Part shown: positions 43,701-52,108 of the stretch, in pieces
Position numbering within the stretch: the first letter of the stretch is position 1
How the letters are laid out: each line of letters starts with the position of its first letter
Assembly: GCF_051781005.1 (NCBI RefSeq)
Contig: NZ_JBPWOA010000031.1
Location: 43,460 to 107,459, forward strand
Direction of reading: 5' to 3'
Length of the DNA stretch: 64,000 bases
DNA from: Anabaena sp051781005
Lineage (GTDB): Bacteria; Cyanobacteriota; Cyanobacteriia; Cyanobacteriales; Nostocaceae
The notes under the pieces: generated by a model
Database searches by the model: none
What the model saw: the letters and a program-made list of their open reading frames with translations, nothing else
Told to the model about the DNA's origin: nothing
Position numbers and translations under genes: made by a program

Positions 43701-46247
43701 GGTAATAATACCATCACTTATAGTTTTTATGAAGATTCCGTTTTTAATGGTATTTATTATGGACAAGAAACAGGAGTAAAAGAAGTTAGTGAAGGCACAA
43801 AAAGTAATGTACGCGATATTTTAAATTGGATGTCTAACATTATTAATGTTAATTTCCAAGAGGTAACAGAAACATCTACAAATTACGGTCGCTTACGTTT
43901 CATGTTATCAAATAACCCTAACTATGCTTATGCTTACTATCCTTTTACAGATAATTTATCTAGTGTAGCTGGTGATGTACATTTAAACCCACAATATGAT
44001 TTTGTAGGTAGTGATCCTAATGGATTCCAAAATCCTGGGGGTAATCATGGTTATATGGCATTAATTCATGAAATTGGACACGCATTAGGATTAGAACATC
44101 CTTTTGAAAATAGTCCTACTTTACCTGCTAATCAAGATAATACAACTAATACAGTGATGACTTATAACTTCACTGGCAATTCCGCAGGAACTTTTATGCC
44201 TTACGATATTAAGGCATTACAATATTTATATGGAGTAAAAAGTTATAATACAAGTAATACAATCTATCAGTTTAGCAGTGGAATAGATAATTTTTCTGTC
44301 AATGGTCAAACATCTCTTAACACCGCATTTTTAACTAAACAAACTATTTGGGATAGCGGTGGAGTTGATACTTTAGACTTTACTAACTTAGTGACTAATA
44401 CTTCAGGTTATCGTTTTGATATGAATGAAGGAGGTATTATAACTACAAATAGTGCTTATAATGCAACTTCATATACTGCTAATGGCAATCAATATTATAC
44501 GACAACCTATGGTAGTGCGATCGCTTTTAATGTTGGCATTGAAAATTTAGTTAACTCTACCAGTAATGACACGATTTATGCTAACAATTTAGCTAACACA
44601 TTTACTGGATATAATCCTCAACGCTACACAGGTAATGATGTTATTTACAATGCAAGTAGTCAAGATACCTTAGATTTATCGGCTTACACTTCTGTAACTC
44701 AAACACAGAACGGAAGCGACTTAATTTTAGAGTTGGGAAGTAATGGCTCGATTACTATCAAAAATTACTATGGTAGTAGTGCTTTAAATATTCTCTTGGG
44801 TAAACCAACTATTACCATTAGTGCTACAGATGCAAATGCAGCAGAAACTACAAGTGGACAAACTGCAAATCCTGGTCAATTTACTTTGACTCGTACAGGT
44901 AATTTATCCTCAGCTTTAACAGTTAATTACACAATTTCTGGTACAGCAACCAACGATACTGACTACAACAATATTACCAACAGTGTTACCTTTGCGGCTA
45001 ATTTTTCCACAGCTACAGTTAATATTAACCCTATTGATGATTCGTTAGTTGAAGGTAATGAAACCCTTGTTTTAACCTTAGCTTCTAGTTCTAACTACAC
45101 AATTGGTTCTGCTAACAGTAGTACAGTTACTATTGCTGATAATGACACAGCAACAACACCTTTTACAGATACTGGGATTGCCTTATCAGGGGTTTTTAGT
45201 AGTTCAGTAGATTGGGGGGATTATGACAATGATGGCGATCTTGATATTGTTTTGACAGGTTGGACTGGCGACTCTAGCTATACTAATATTTCTAAAATTT
45301 ACCGTAATGATGGAAATGGTATTTTCACCGATATTGCATCACCTTTACTGGGTGTAACGAGCGGTTCTACTAAATGGGGAGACTATGATAATGATGGAGA
45401 TATTGATATTCTCCTAACCGGAAAAACCTCTGACAATATAATCATTGCAAAGATATATCGGAACAATGGCAACAATCAGTTTGTTGATACTAATATACAA
45501 TTAACAGGCGTTTGGTTTGGTTCTTCAGGCGAATGGGGAGACTATGATAATGACGGGGATTTAGATATTTTGCTGATGGGAGCAACTGCTGGTTCTGGTA
45601 GTATTTCTAAAATTTATCGTAATGATGGAAATGGTAGTTTTACCGATACAAGCGCATCTATACAAGGTGCTGACTTAGGAACTGCTAAATGGGGAGATTT
45701 TGATAACGATGGCGATCTTGATATTCTTTTAACTGGTGGTTTCTCTCCAATAACAAAAATTTATCGTAATAATGGTATAAGTGGTTTTAGTGATATCAAT
45801 GCCTATTTAATGAACCTTGAACGTAGTGATGCGGCTTGGGGAGACTACGATAATGACGGCGATCTGGACATCGCTATATCAGGAAGAAATGCTAATAGCA
45901 CTTTGATTACTAAAGTTTATCGCAACAATGGAGGAGGTAATTTTAGCGACATTAACTCAAACATCATTGGTGTCAACGGAGGCTCTATAGAATGGGGTGA
46001 TTATGACAATGATGGCGATCTTGATATTCTTTTGAGTGGTTATAACTTTTCATTAGGTGGTGTTACTAAGGTCTATCGGAATGATAGTGGTAGCTTTACT
46101 GATATTGGAGCATCTCTTGGAGGCTATTATGGTGTTGCTGCATGGGGTGATTATGACAATGACGGTGATATTGATATTCTAACTACAGGTGCCGGTAGTG
46201 GTGCTTCTGCGGTCACAAAAATCTACCGAAATAATACTACAACTTGA
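40776..46247 (+). CDS. Serralysin-like metalloprotease with Calx-beta and VCBS repeats
   Basis: An 1823-residue, probably secreted calcium-rich protein. An N-terminal domain with EEVGHFLDKQ and GDEGQLFAA is common to cyanobacterial relatives. Six Calx-beta repeats (about residues 240-930) follow. Then an M10 serralysin domain with HEIGHALGLEH and Met-turn TNTVMTYNF, a degenerate RTX region (NDTIYANNLANT, GNDVIY), a seventh Calx-beta repeat, and seven VCBS/FG-GAP units with WGDYDNDGDLDI. No classical signal peptide is seen, which fits type I secretion. The frame ends at TGA 46245-46247, but coding-like sequence continues, so the C-terminus seems truncated. Confidence 0.85.
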   Translation: MDELILQGNQDVSHPVSGLAKTAFLDGIGKVANPLEVTHLSLNPLLSTTIEAVQDWSNIVPETLLWDHIFGWQSSTTNILQQDIYPTLQQFAQSPDFQSQMHSIFGDNLNAGKLNEITSDWLVGNFSLLPQIEVLDASVFPTKTLGAFAGETNKIYLSEKLLSSGSIELIKDIVIEEVGHFLDKQINVADTPGDEGQLFAAVVTGKQLNADQIAEIKTEDDSSTIFVDGQLLTVEQATLPTITITASDVTAAETVAGQTANPGKFTLKRTGDITPVLAVNYTVNGTATNGTDYNQLTGIVTFGAGLSTTTIDLAVINDAVLEAQETVIVTLASNANYLLGTATIATVNIADNDKPTITIKATDASAAETVTGQTANPGKFTLTRTGDLSSSPTVNYTVTGTATNGTDYNQLNGTATFASGSSTAMIDVTVINDPLLEAQETVVVTLSSSPNYTLGAATTATVNLVDNDKPTITIKATDASAAETVTGQTTNPGRFTLTRTGDLSSSPTVNYTVTGTATNNIDYDTLTKSVTFEAGSATAIIDVTPIDDAVYEGNETVIVTLANNINYTLGTAKTATVNLIDNDKPTITIKASDANAAETVAGQTANPGKFTLTRTGNKTAALTVNYAVAGTAANGIDYNTLTKNVTFAAGSATALIDVTPIDDAVYEGNETVIVTLANNANYWLGTDKTATVNLIDNDKPTITIIASDANAAETIIGQTANPGKFTLTRTGNKTAALTVNYTVAGTATNGTDYNTLTKSVTFATGSATAIIDVNVKDDAVYEGNETVIVTLANNINYTLGTETTATVTIADNDIASNEKPTISINASDANAAETLAGQTANSGRFTLTRTGSTASSLTVNYSVAGTASNGADYNNLSGTVTFAAGSSTAIINVAPIDDTAVEGDETVIVNLSSSTNYNLGTAKTATVKIVDNDYISFDESPSSNNPTGANAIGVSLSGDPQIDGILSSSKWGFTWGNNTITYSFYEDSVFNGIYYGQETGVKEVSEGTKSNVRDILNWMSNIINVNFQEVTETSTNYGRLRFMLSNNPNYAYAYYPFTDNLSSVAGDVHLNPQYDFVGSDPNGFQNPGGNHGYMALIHEIGHALGLEHPFENSPTLPANQDNTTNTVMTYNFTGNSAGTFMPYDIKALQYLYGVKSYNTSNTIYQFSSGIDNFSVNGQTSLNTAFLTKQTIWDSGGVDTLDFTNLVTNTSGYRFDMNEGGIITTNSAYNATSYTANGNQYYTTTYGSAIAFNVGIENLVNSTSNDTIYANNLANTFTGYNPQRYTGNDVIYNASSQDTLDLSAYTSVTQTQNGSDLILELGSNGSITIKNYYGSSALNILLGKPTITISATDANAAETTSGQTANPGQFTLTRTGNLSSALTVNYTISGTATNDTDYNNITNSVTFAANFSTATVNINPIDDSLVEGNETLVLTLASSSNYTIGSANSSTVTIADNDTATTPFTDTGIALSGVFSSSVDWGDYDNDGDLDIVLTGWTGDSSYTNISKIYRNDGNGIFTDIASPLLGVTSGSTKWGDYDNDGDIDILLTGKTSDNIIIAKIYRNNGNNQFVDTNIQLTGVWFGSSGEWGDYDNDGDLDILLMGATAGSGSISKIYRNDGNGSFTDTSASIQGADLGTAKWGDFDNDGDLDILLTGGFSPITKIYRNNGISGFSDINAYLMNLERSDAAWGDYDNDGDLDIAISGRNANSTLITKVYRNNGGGNFSDINSNIIGVNGGSIEWGDYDNDGDLDILLSGYNFSLGGVTKVYRNDSGSFTDIGASLGGYYGVAAWGDYDNDGDIDILTTGAGSGASAVTKIYRNNTTT
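41493..43577 (+). repeat. Six tandem Calx-beta coding repeats, 345-bp period
   Basis: Units start at 41493, 41838, 42183, 42528, 42873 and 43233; spacing is 345 bp four times, then 360 bp. A seventh unit stands apart at 44805. Several blocks are nearly identical in DNA, for example AATCCTGGTAAATTTACTCT and GAGGGTAATGAAACAGTTAT, which indicates recent duplication or gene conversion. Confidence 0.9.
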
Positions 46248-46403
46248 AATACATCTCTCACGACACTTATAAATCTCAATGCTTCCGTAAATGGTAATTC
46301 TGTAATTCTCTCTTGGAATAAATCCACTGACTCTCAAACTCCACAAAATGGCTTAACTTACAATCTGCGAGTAGGTACTACTTCAGGTGGATCAATACCT
46401 TAG
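46248..46403 (+). pseudogene. Remnant of a fibronectin-III-like C-terminal domain
   Basis: Directly after the protease TGA the same frame stays open for 51 codons to a TAG at 46401-46403. It reads LINLNASVNGNSVILSWNKS, then TDSQTPQNGLTYNLRVGTTS. This is the start of the FN3-like domain often found after VCBS repeats. Dispersed repeat DNA begins right after the TAG, so the rest is lost. Confidence 0.65.
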
Positions 46404-46569
46404 CCAAAAATCATCAAGGCTCTTATAGCAATTCCCATTCAAGTGAGGTACATGAAGAAAGAATTAACCGCAGATGGACGCAGATAAACACAGATGATTT
46501 TGTACTTCATTAGATTGGGAAACGCTATATTTTGGCTAAGGTATGGATATGGAAGTACAATTTTTTGGG
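46404..46569. repeat. Dispersed repeat related to 18971-19013
   Basis: ACGCAGATAAACACAGATGATTTTGTACTTCATTAGATTGGGAAACG at 46478-46524 matches the reverse complement of the 18971-19013 element. This repeat abuts the truncated protease gene. Confidence 0.6.
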
Positions 46570-46780
46570 GATGTGGGGAGAGCGATCGCTTGTTTGAGAA
46601 CAAGGGGATAATTAGGATGCGATCGCCTTTTAGGATGTGGGAATGCGATCGCTTTTTGGGATCATGGGAGAGCGATCGCATTTGGTGGAAATGAGGGTGT
46701 GTGATAGCGCAAGCGCTGACTTGTCAGTTCGCTATTTTGGGGATGATAGAGAGCGATCGCTGTTTGGGGATGTGCGATCG
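46570..46780. repeat. HIP1 octamer cluster
   Basis: Six copies of GCGATCGC lie within about 200 bp (near 46581, 46619, 46644, 46672, 46752 and 46772), embedded in related GGGATGTGGG/GGGATCATGG phrases. HIP1 is frequent in cyanobacteria, but this density is far above the rest of the window. Confidence 0.9.
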
Positions 46781-46845
46781 CAAATAGCTCATAAAAACTT
46801 TTGCGGTTATAATTATTAGCAATCTAGTAAGTTATATTGGCTACT

Positions 46846-47052
46846 ATGACTAACTCATTACAATACATCTGTGATTCAGAAGGGCAAACAGTTTCCGTAG
46901 TTGTTCCTATTGCCCTTTGGCAAGAAATAATGGCTGAGAGAGAAACTGCTTATTTGTTGAGCAGTCCAGCCATGAAAGCGAGATTACTTACGGCTAGAAA
47001 ACGTCAAGATGGAATTTCTTTGGAAGCAGCCTGTGAGAAACTTGGAATTTGA
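46846..47052 (+). CDS. YefM/Phd-type antitoxin
   Basis: From the ATG at 46846, 68 residues. LWQEIMAERETAYLLSSPAM followed by KARLLTARKRQDGISLEA matches YefM-like antitoxins, whose C-terminal tail wraps the toxin; NALKSLEE-type DNA-binding residues are less clear. It overlaps the toxin by 20 bp, a typical type II arrangement. The alternative ATG at 46837 adds three residues. It should repress its own operon together with the toxin. Confidence 0.75.
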   Translation: MTNSLQYICDSEGQTVSVVVPIALWQEIMAERETAYLLSSPAMKARLLTARKRQDGISLEAACEKLGI

Positions 47053-47290
47053 TGCAGATGCTTTTGAGGACTTAGCTTGGTGGATCGAAAGTGATCGTAA
47101 AAAAGCGTTAAAAATCATCAAACTAATTCGTGAAGTACAACGTAATCCATTTGAAGGCACAGGACAACCTGAAGCACTAAAACACGATCTCTCTGGCTGC
47201 TGGTCACGGCGGATCGATCAAGAACATCGTCTGGTTTATGAAGTCCTAGACGATAAAATCAGAATTCTCGCCTGCCGGTTTCACTACTGA
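47033..47290 (+). CDS. YoeB-type mRNA interferase toxin
   Basis: From a GTG at 47033, 85 residues of RelE/YoeB fold. FEDLAWWIESDRKKALKIIK, NPFEGTGQPEALKHDLSG, WSRRIDQEHRLVYEV and the C-terminal RFHY match YoeB, including Glu, Arg, His and terminal Tyr used in ribosome-dependent mRNA cleavage. A start at 47009 would add residues unlike the family. It is coupled to the overlapping antitoxin gene. Confidence 0.82.
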   Translation: MRNLEFDADAFEDLAWWIESDRKKALKIIKLIREVQRNPFEGTGQPEALKHDLSGCWSRRIDQEHRLVYEVLDDKIRILACRFHY

Positions 47291-47631
47291 AAATTGCTTT
47301 TGGGGATGAGTAAGATGCGATGTTCTGCAATTAATGCATCCATAATAATTCTGTATATTTCTAACTATCAATATTAAACTACTTTTTAAACAAAGTACAT
47401 TTCTGATGTTGAGTAAACAGCGATATCTAGGCCTACGGCACGCTGTGCGAACGGTGCGCTCAGTGCAAGACACACGCTTCGCGAACGCTAAGGCATTTTT
47501 GACGTAGAGTCAGGAGCGATAGCGCCAGCGCTGTTTCTTGGATGCCCGGAGGGCTTTTGTCAGTTCGCTGTTTGGAATGTGGAGGAGCGATCGCTGATAT
47601 TTATTGATTGTCTGTTTTAAATGAGGTATTT
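47291..47631. other. Repeat-rich spacer after the toxin-antitoxin pair
   Basis: Holds GC-rich palindromic pieces (GCCTACGGCACGCTGTGCG..., CACGCTTCGCGAACGCTAAGG) near 47430-47500 and one HIP1 site at 47587. No gene is visible. Confidence 0.5.
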
Positions 47632-47754
47632 CTAGACTGTTATACAGATGCTAGAAATGATACTATCAGAAAATATCAACTTCCTGGTGAATTATTTCCC
47701 GAAGAGTCACCTTTCTCTTTGGGTGACGTTCTAAATGCAGATTTTATACCATAA
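47632..47754 (+). pseudogene. Unidentified gene fragment
   Basis: Forty codons are open to a TAA at 47752-47754 and look protein-like: TDARNDTIRKYQLPGELFPE followed by ESPFSLGDVLNADFIP. The end resembles the tail of short cyanobacterial nuclease-like proteins (Uma2 type), but I cannot confirm it. There is no start codon or upstream domain. Confidence 0.3.
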
Positions 47755-47826
47755 ATTTCGGGTTCTCATTTCTTGTTTTCTTGACTCTACATGAGATTCG
47801 TCTCATCCCTTGTATCAAGCATAAAT

Positions 47827-47871
47827 AAAAAATCCCCCCTTTTCCTGTTCTTGATTGGAAAAGGGGATTTT
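47827..47871 (-). terminator. Rho-independent terminator of hli
   Basis: On the minus strand AAAATCCCCTTTTCC pairs with GGAAAAGGGGGGATTTT around an 11-nt loop, ending in a T run. It lies about 100 nt downstream of the hli stop codon. It could also work for the opposite strand. Confidence 0.75.
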
Positions 47872-47973
47872 GCTAAAGGTTGCAGGTAACAGGAAGATGA
47901 TGAGTTTAATCAGGAATTATGCCAATTGCTAATTAACCATTGCTAACCTCGACTACATGATTAGCAAATTGGG

Positions 47974-48177
47974 TTAATATCTCATGATGTGCAGCACGTC
48001 ACGAAGAACGCTATAGCCGACTAAATCCCAAACTAGGTAGGCCAGAAATCCAATCATGGCCAAGCGTCCATTCCACAATTCAGCTTGGGGATTCCAGCCG
48101 AAAATAAAAGCGTTACGGTCTACACCGTTATAGGCTTTAGCAACAGGTGGTATATCGGTAGAAGAGCGAGTTTCCAT
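47974..48177 (-). CDS. hli: High-light-inducible (one-helix chlorophyll-binding) protein
   Basis: A 67-residue thylakoid membrane protein with one transmembrane helix. AELWNGRLAMIGFLAYLVWD is the chlorophyll a/b-binding signature (ExxNxRxAMxGF) that binds chlorophyll and carotenoid. Such Hlips protect photosystem II assembly intermediates and dissipate excess light. A polar N-terminus precedes it (PPVAKAYNGVDRNAFIFGWN). It is monocistronic with a strong downstream hairpin. Light-stress induction is expected from the family, not shown here. Confidence 0.9.
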   Translation of the reverse strand: METRSSTDIPPVAKAYNGVDRNAFIFGWNPQAELWNGRLAMIGFLAYLVWDLVGYSVLRDVLHIMRY

Positions 48178-48671
48178 TTGAAATCTCCAAAATTAAGCGA
48201 ATTTGAGGTTTTGAATCTTTTATCCAAAACAATTTGGTTGCTTTACTTTAATGTAGCTTTGACACACAAAGTTTCTTTATGCCTATAGATACAAACTAGA
48301 GGCACTACTTGTGGAAGATAATTATAAACCTGGTAAGGCAAACAAATCCACCTTGAGAGGTTGACAAAACTATTAATTATAAATAAACGTAAAGCAAGGT
48401 AATTAAACCATAATTTATGTTCAGCAAAAGTTCAAAATCTATGACTAAAAATAGCAAGTTTTCTATTCATGAAAACCATATTTTCAACATAAATTTACAA
48501 TAAAAAAAGACTCAAATTATCTCTAAAGTTGTATCAGGTTTTCAACCCTTAGATGGATGCCAAGATAGCCTATTTTCCCGGATTCTGAAAGCTAGAGGAG
48601 TTGTGTTTAGACACAAATACTAACGAAATATTGAATTTTTCAAGTTGAATTATAGGCAGGAAATACAAATC
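48178..48671. other. Divergent promoter region between hli and the 48672 gene
   Basis: About 490 bp of AT-rich DNA with no gene. TTGCTTTACTTTAATGTAGCTTTGACA near 48238-48264 could be part of the hli promoter. No operator palindrome was recognised. Confidence 0.45.
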
Positions 48672-51600
48672 ATGCAGGAACTGTACAAACATTTATGGTG
48701 GATGGCACAAATACCTGTAAACCCCGCTAACGTCTCCCCAGCACAGGCATCGGTTCTCACTTCTGGACCGCGCTTTTTTGTGGCTTTAATCTCTGGGGTG
48801 ATTTTGGCGTTTGCTTTCCAATTAGTTTTCACAAATCTTTCGGTTGCTGCTGGTATTTCCTATTTGGGGCATCCATCAGAATCAGAAGAAATTGAAAGTT
48901 TTGGTGGCACAATTCGTAAAATCGGTACGGGCTTGGGGATTTGGACATTAGTTACAGTTACACTAGCTTTATTAATTGCTTGTTTCTTGGCTGTGAAATT
49001 GAGTTTGTTGATTTTAGATCCGAGTTTAGGAGCAATTTTAGGATTAGTTATTTGGGGGGCATACTTTTTATTACTAGTATGGGTGAGTACTACTACTGTC
49101 GGTTCTTTAATTGGCTCAGTGGTGAATACTGCTACCTCTGGATTTCAGGCGATTATGGGAACGGCTACGGCGGCGCTGGGGGCTAAAGCTGTGAATCAGC
49201 AAGTGGTAGCAACGGCTGGAGCGGCTGCATCTGCTGTGCGTCGTGAATTTGAGAGTGCGATCGCATTGCCTGCCTCTGGTTTCGATCCAGGCAGTATTCG
49301 TGAGAATATAGAAGATTACATAGAAAGGCTACGTCCCCCAGAAATTGATATATCTAAGATTCGGGGTGAATTTGAAAGATTACTCAACGAACCGCAGTTT
49401 AAAGCGATCGCTCATAGTCCAGACCTCCGCAACATTGACCGTCAGCAGTTTGTTGATTTGGTTAGCAGTCGGACTGATTTATCTAAACGGGAGGTTAACC
49501 GCCTTGCTGACTCTTTATACAAAATTTGGCAGCAAGTGGTCAGTAAGCAAGCACCAAGCACAGATCGCTTAGGTGAGTTGGTGGACTATCTCAAATCCCT
49601 TCCCCCTGGACAAGCCAAAACAGATGAACTCAATACCAAAGTTGACCAGCTAATTGCCGAAATTCATACCTCCAAAGCAGCAGAACAAAAGCCAGGAATG
49701 GTGCAACAGGCAATATCAGCATTGACTGGGGTAGTTTTGGGGAGGGCAGATTTATCAGATTTGGATGTGGAGAAAATTTTGCTCTCCTTTGGTACTGCTA
49801 AACAAAAAGTCATAAAACAAGTTACAGAACAACCTTACAGTCCAATTCGTGCTGATATTGAAAACTACTTAAGTAACACCTATGCTTGGCAATTAAGTCA
49901 GGAAAGAATTGCTCAAGAATTTCGGGATGTGATCTATGACCCAGTTGCTGACGCTGGTTCGATACGTAGGGAATTAGAGAAAATATCTCGCCAGGATTTT
50001 GTGAATATTCTCCAACAGCGGGGACTGTTGACGCAAACACAAATTAGTCACATTGCTGACCAATTGGTAGCTGTGCGGGATAATGTGCTAGTAACAGTAA
50101 CAGCCCAGGAAGAAAGAGAAATTGTCCAAGATTTGCAACGACGGGTAGAAAGTTATCTGTTGGTGACTCCGAAAGCAGAGTTGACACCAGAAAGGATTGA
50201 GGAAAAATTTAAACCGCTGTTTGTAGATTCAGAGGTAGATTATGAAACTTTATCCCGACGACTGGCACAAGTGCAACGGGAACAAATGGGGGAAATTCTT
50301 TTAGCACGCAATGATATTCAAGAACGGGAATTAGATCCGATTTTGGATGAATTGGAAATGCAGCGCGATCGCGTTTTGGTAGAATCTTTAGGACTGCTGG
50401 AACAAGCAAAACATGAAGCAGAAACTCTCTGGCTAAATGTCGAGTCATATCTGCGTAATACAGGTAAGGAGCAATTAAATCCTGATGCTATCCGCACCGA
50501 CCTCAAAAGACTGTTAGACGACCCCCAAGCAGGAATTGCGGCAATTGGTTCTCGGTTATCTCGCTTTGATAGAGATACTTTGGTGCAATTGTTAAGTCAG
50601 CGCCAAGATTTAACTGAGGAACAAGTTACGCAAACTATTAATGCAGTTGAGGAATCATGGCATAGCATCCGTCATACACCGCAAATTGTGGCACACAAAG
50701 CGAAGGAACAATATGACACTGTTACCACCACTATTGCAGATTACTTGCGAAATACTGGTAAGGATGAATTGAATCCTGAAGGAATTCAGCAAGATTTGAC
50801 GAGATTGTTTGAACATCCTAGGGAGGGTGTGGTTGCCCTGCGTCGTCGTTTATCACATATTGACAGAGATACTTTGGTGCAATTGTTGAGTCAACGTCAA
50901 GACTTGAGTGAGGAACAAGTTAATCAGGTGATTGATGCTATGCAGACATCAATTAGTAATATTGTTCGTGCGCCGCGTCGTCTTGCAATCAGGACACAGC
51001 AACGAGTACACACTTTCCAAGCTTATCTGCAAGACTATTTACGGCTGACTGGGAAGGAAGAATTGAACCCGGAAGGGATCAAGCGGGATCTGCATTTATT
51101 GTTGCATGATCCACGAGTGGGAATGGAAAGTTTGAGCGATCGCCTTTCACATTTCGACAGGGAAACCATTATTGCTTTGCTGAAAATTCGGGAAGACATG
51201 ACTGATCAAGAAGCAGCCAGAATTGCCGATAATATCGTCCTCGTGCGCGACCAATTTGTAGAACAGGTACGGGGAGTTCAAAGACGTATCCAAGATGTGA
51301 TTGAGGGCGTTTTTGCCACTATTCGTAATTATCTCAATTCTCTAGATCGCCCGGAGCTTAATTATGATGGAATTAAGCATGATATCCGCCAATTGTTTGA
51401 TGATCCTCAAGCTGGATTTGATGCTTTGCGCGATCGCCTTTCATCTTTCAACCGGGATACCTTAGTGGCAATTTTGAGTTCCCGCGAGGATATCTCAGAG
51501 GCAGATGTTAACAGAATTATTGACCAAGTTGAACGCACCCGGAATAATGTATTACAACGAGCCGAACGCCTACAGCACGAAGCCCAACATCGCCTAGAAC

Positions 51601-51740
51601 AGGTGAAACACCAAGCACAGCGCCAAGCCGAGGAAACGCGCAAAGCGGCAGCTAATGCTGCTTGGTGGTTATTTGCCACAGCGGTTGTTTCAGGTATCGC
51701 AGCAGCTTTTGGAGGTGCAAGTGCTGTAGTGCGTTTGTAG
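48672..51740 (+). CDS. Large membrane protein with seven helical repeats
   Basis: From the ATG at 48672 (AGGA about 9 nt upstream), 1022 residues. Three transmembrane helices lie in the first 150 residues (FVALISGVILAFAFQLVF, GIWTLVTVTLALLIACFLAV, IWGAYFLLLVWVST). Then come seven repeats of about 75-110 residue spacing, each like YLRNTGK.ELNP..I..DL..LL.DP..G...L..RLS.FDRDTLV.LL..R.D..E..V. The C-terminus has an EAQHRLEQVKHQAQRQAEE coiled coil and a final hydrophobic helix (WWLFATAVVSGIAAAFGGAS). It resembles nothing I can name with certainty; the repeats suggest a filament- or membrane-tethering role. A strong terminator follows. Confidence 0.75.
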   Translation: MQELYKHLWWMAQIPVNPANVSPAQASVLTSGPRFFVALISGVILAFAFQLVFTNLSVAAGISYLGHPSESEEIESFGGTIRKIGTGLGIWTLVTVTLALLIACFLAVKLSLLILDPSLGAILGLVIWGAYFLLLVWVSTTTVGSLIGSVVNTATSGFQAIMGTATAALGAKAVNQQVVATAGAAASAVRREFESAIALPASGFDPGSIRENIEDYIERLRPPEIDISKIRGEFERLLNEPQFKAIAHSPDLRNIDRQQFVDLVSSRTDLSKREVNRLADSLYKIWQQVVSKQAPSTDRLGELVDYLKSLPPGQAKTDELNTKVDQLIAEIHTSKAAEQKPGMVQQAISALTGVVLGRADLSDLDVEKILLSFGTAKQKVIKQVTEQPYSPIRADIENYLSNTYAWQLSQERIAQEFRDVIYDPVADAGSIRRELEKISRQDFVNILQQRGLLTQTQISHIADQLVAVRDNVLVTVTAQEEREIVQDLQRRVESYLLVTPKAELTPERIEEKFKPLFVDSEVDYETLSRRLAQVQREQMGEILLARNDIQERELDPILDELEMQRDRVLVESLGLLEQAKHEAETLWLNVESYLRNTGKEQLNPDAIRTDLKRLLDDPQAGIAAIGSRLSRFDRDTLVQLLSQRQDLTEEQVTQTINAVEESWHSIRHTPQIVAHKAKEQYDTVTTTIADYLRNTGKDELNPEGIQQDLTRLFEHPREGVVALRRRLSHIDRDTLVQLLSQRQDLSEEQVNQVIDAMQTSISNIVRAPRRLAIRTQQRVHTFQAYLQDYLRLTGKEELNPEGIKRDLHLLLHDPRVGMESLSDRLSHFDRETIIALLKIREDMTDQEAARIADNIVLVRDQFVEQVRGVQRRIQDVIEGVFATIRNYLNSLDRPELNYDGIKHDIRQLFDDPQAGFDALRDRLSSFNRDTLVAILSSREDISEADVNRIIDQVERTRNNVLQRAERLQHEAQHRLEQVKHQAQRQAEETRKAAANAAWWLFATAVVSGIAAAFGGASAVVRL

Positions 51741-51767
51741 GTTATAAATTGTCTCCTCTACTTTTGT

Positions 51768-51792
51768 ACCTCCCATCTGGGAGGTTTTTTTA
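51768..51792 (+). terminator. Rho-independent terminator
   Basis: ACCTCCC and GGGAGGT pair around ATCT, followed by TTTTTTTAA, 28 nt after the stop of the 48672 gene. This is the clearest terminator in the window. Confidence 0.9.
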
Positions 51793-51820
51793 ATTAAAAA
51801 TTCAATAAATAAAGCGATCG

Positions 51821-52066
51821 CTAATAAGCATTTACGGGGTTTTTCTTGTCTTCTGTCCAATTTATTGGATTTTTGACAATGTATTGACGAATATTATTTA
51901 ATGCTTCCTCATTACGAATAATATGTTCATGATAATTACGTTGCCAAATCACATTTCCTTTAATCTGATTAATCCGATTAATTTGGCGTGTAGAAACAGA
52001 GTCAGTACAAATAGTGACAAAATAAGCTCCTACTTGAGTATAGTCATATCCTTTTAATCTAGTTCT
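51821..52066 (-). pseudogene. RAYT (REP-associated Y1 transposase) remnant
   Basis: The minus strand reads RTRLKGYDYTQVGAYFVTIC, the N-terminal part of a Y1/RAYT transposase. It then jumps directly to INQIKGNVIWQRNYHEHIIR and NEEALNNIRQYIVKNPINW, its C-terminal part, ending at TAG (51821-51823). The middle, including the HUH metal motif, is missing, although the frame is intact across the join. No start codon with the usual N-terminus is seen. Confidence 0.75.
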
Positions 52067-52108
52067 CAGAAAGTTGTATTTCAGTAGTGAAAGCTGACGA
52101 CCGAATAC

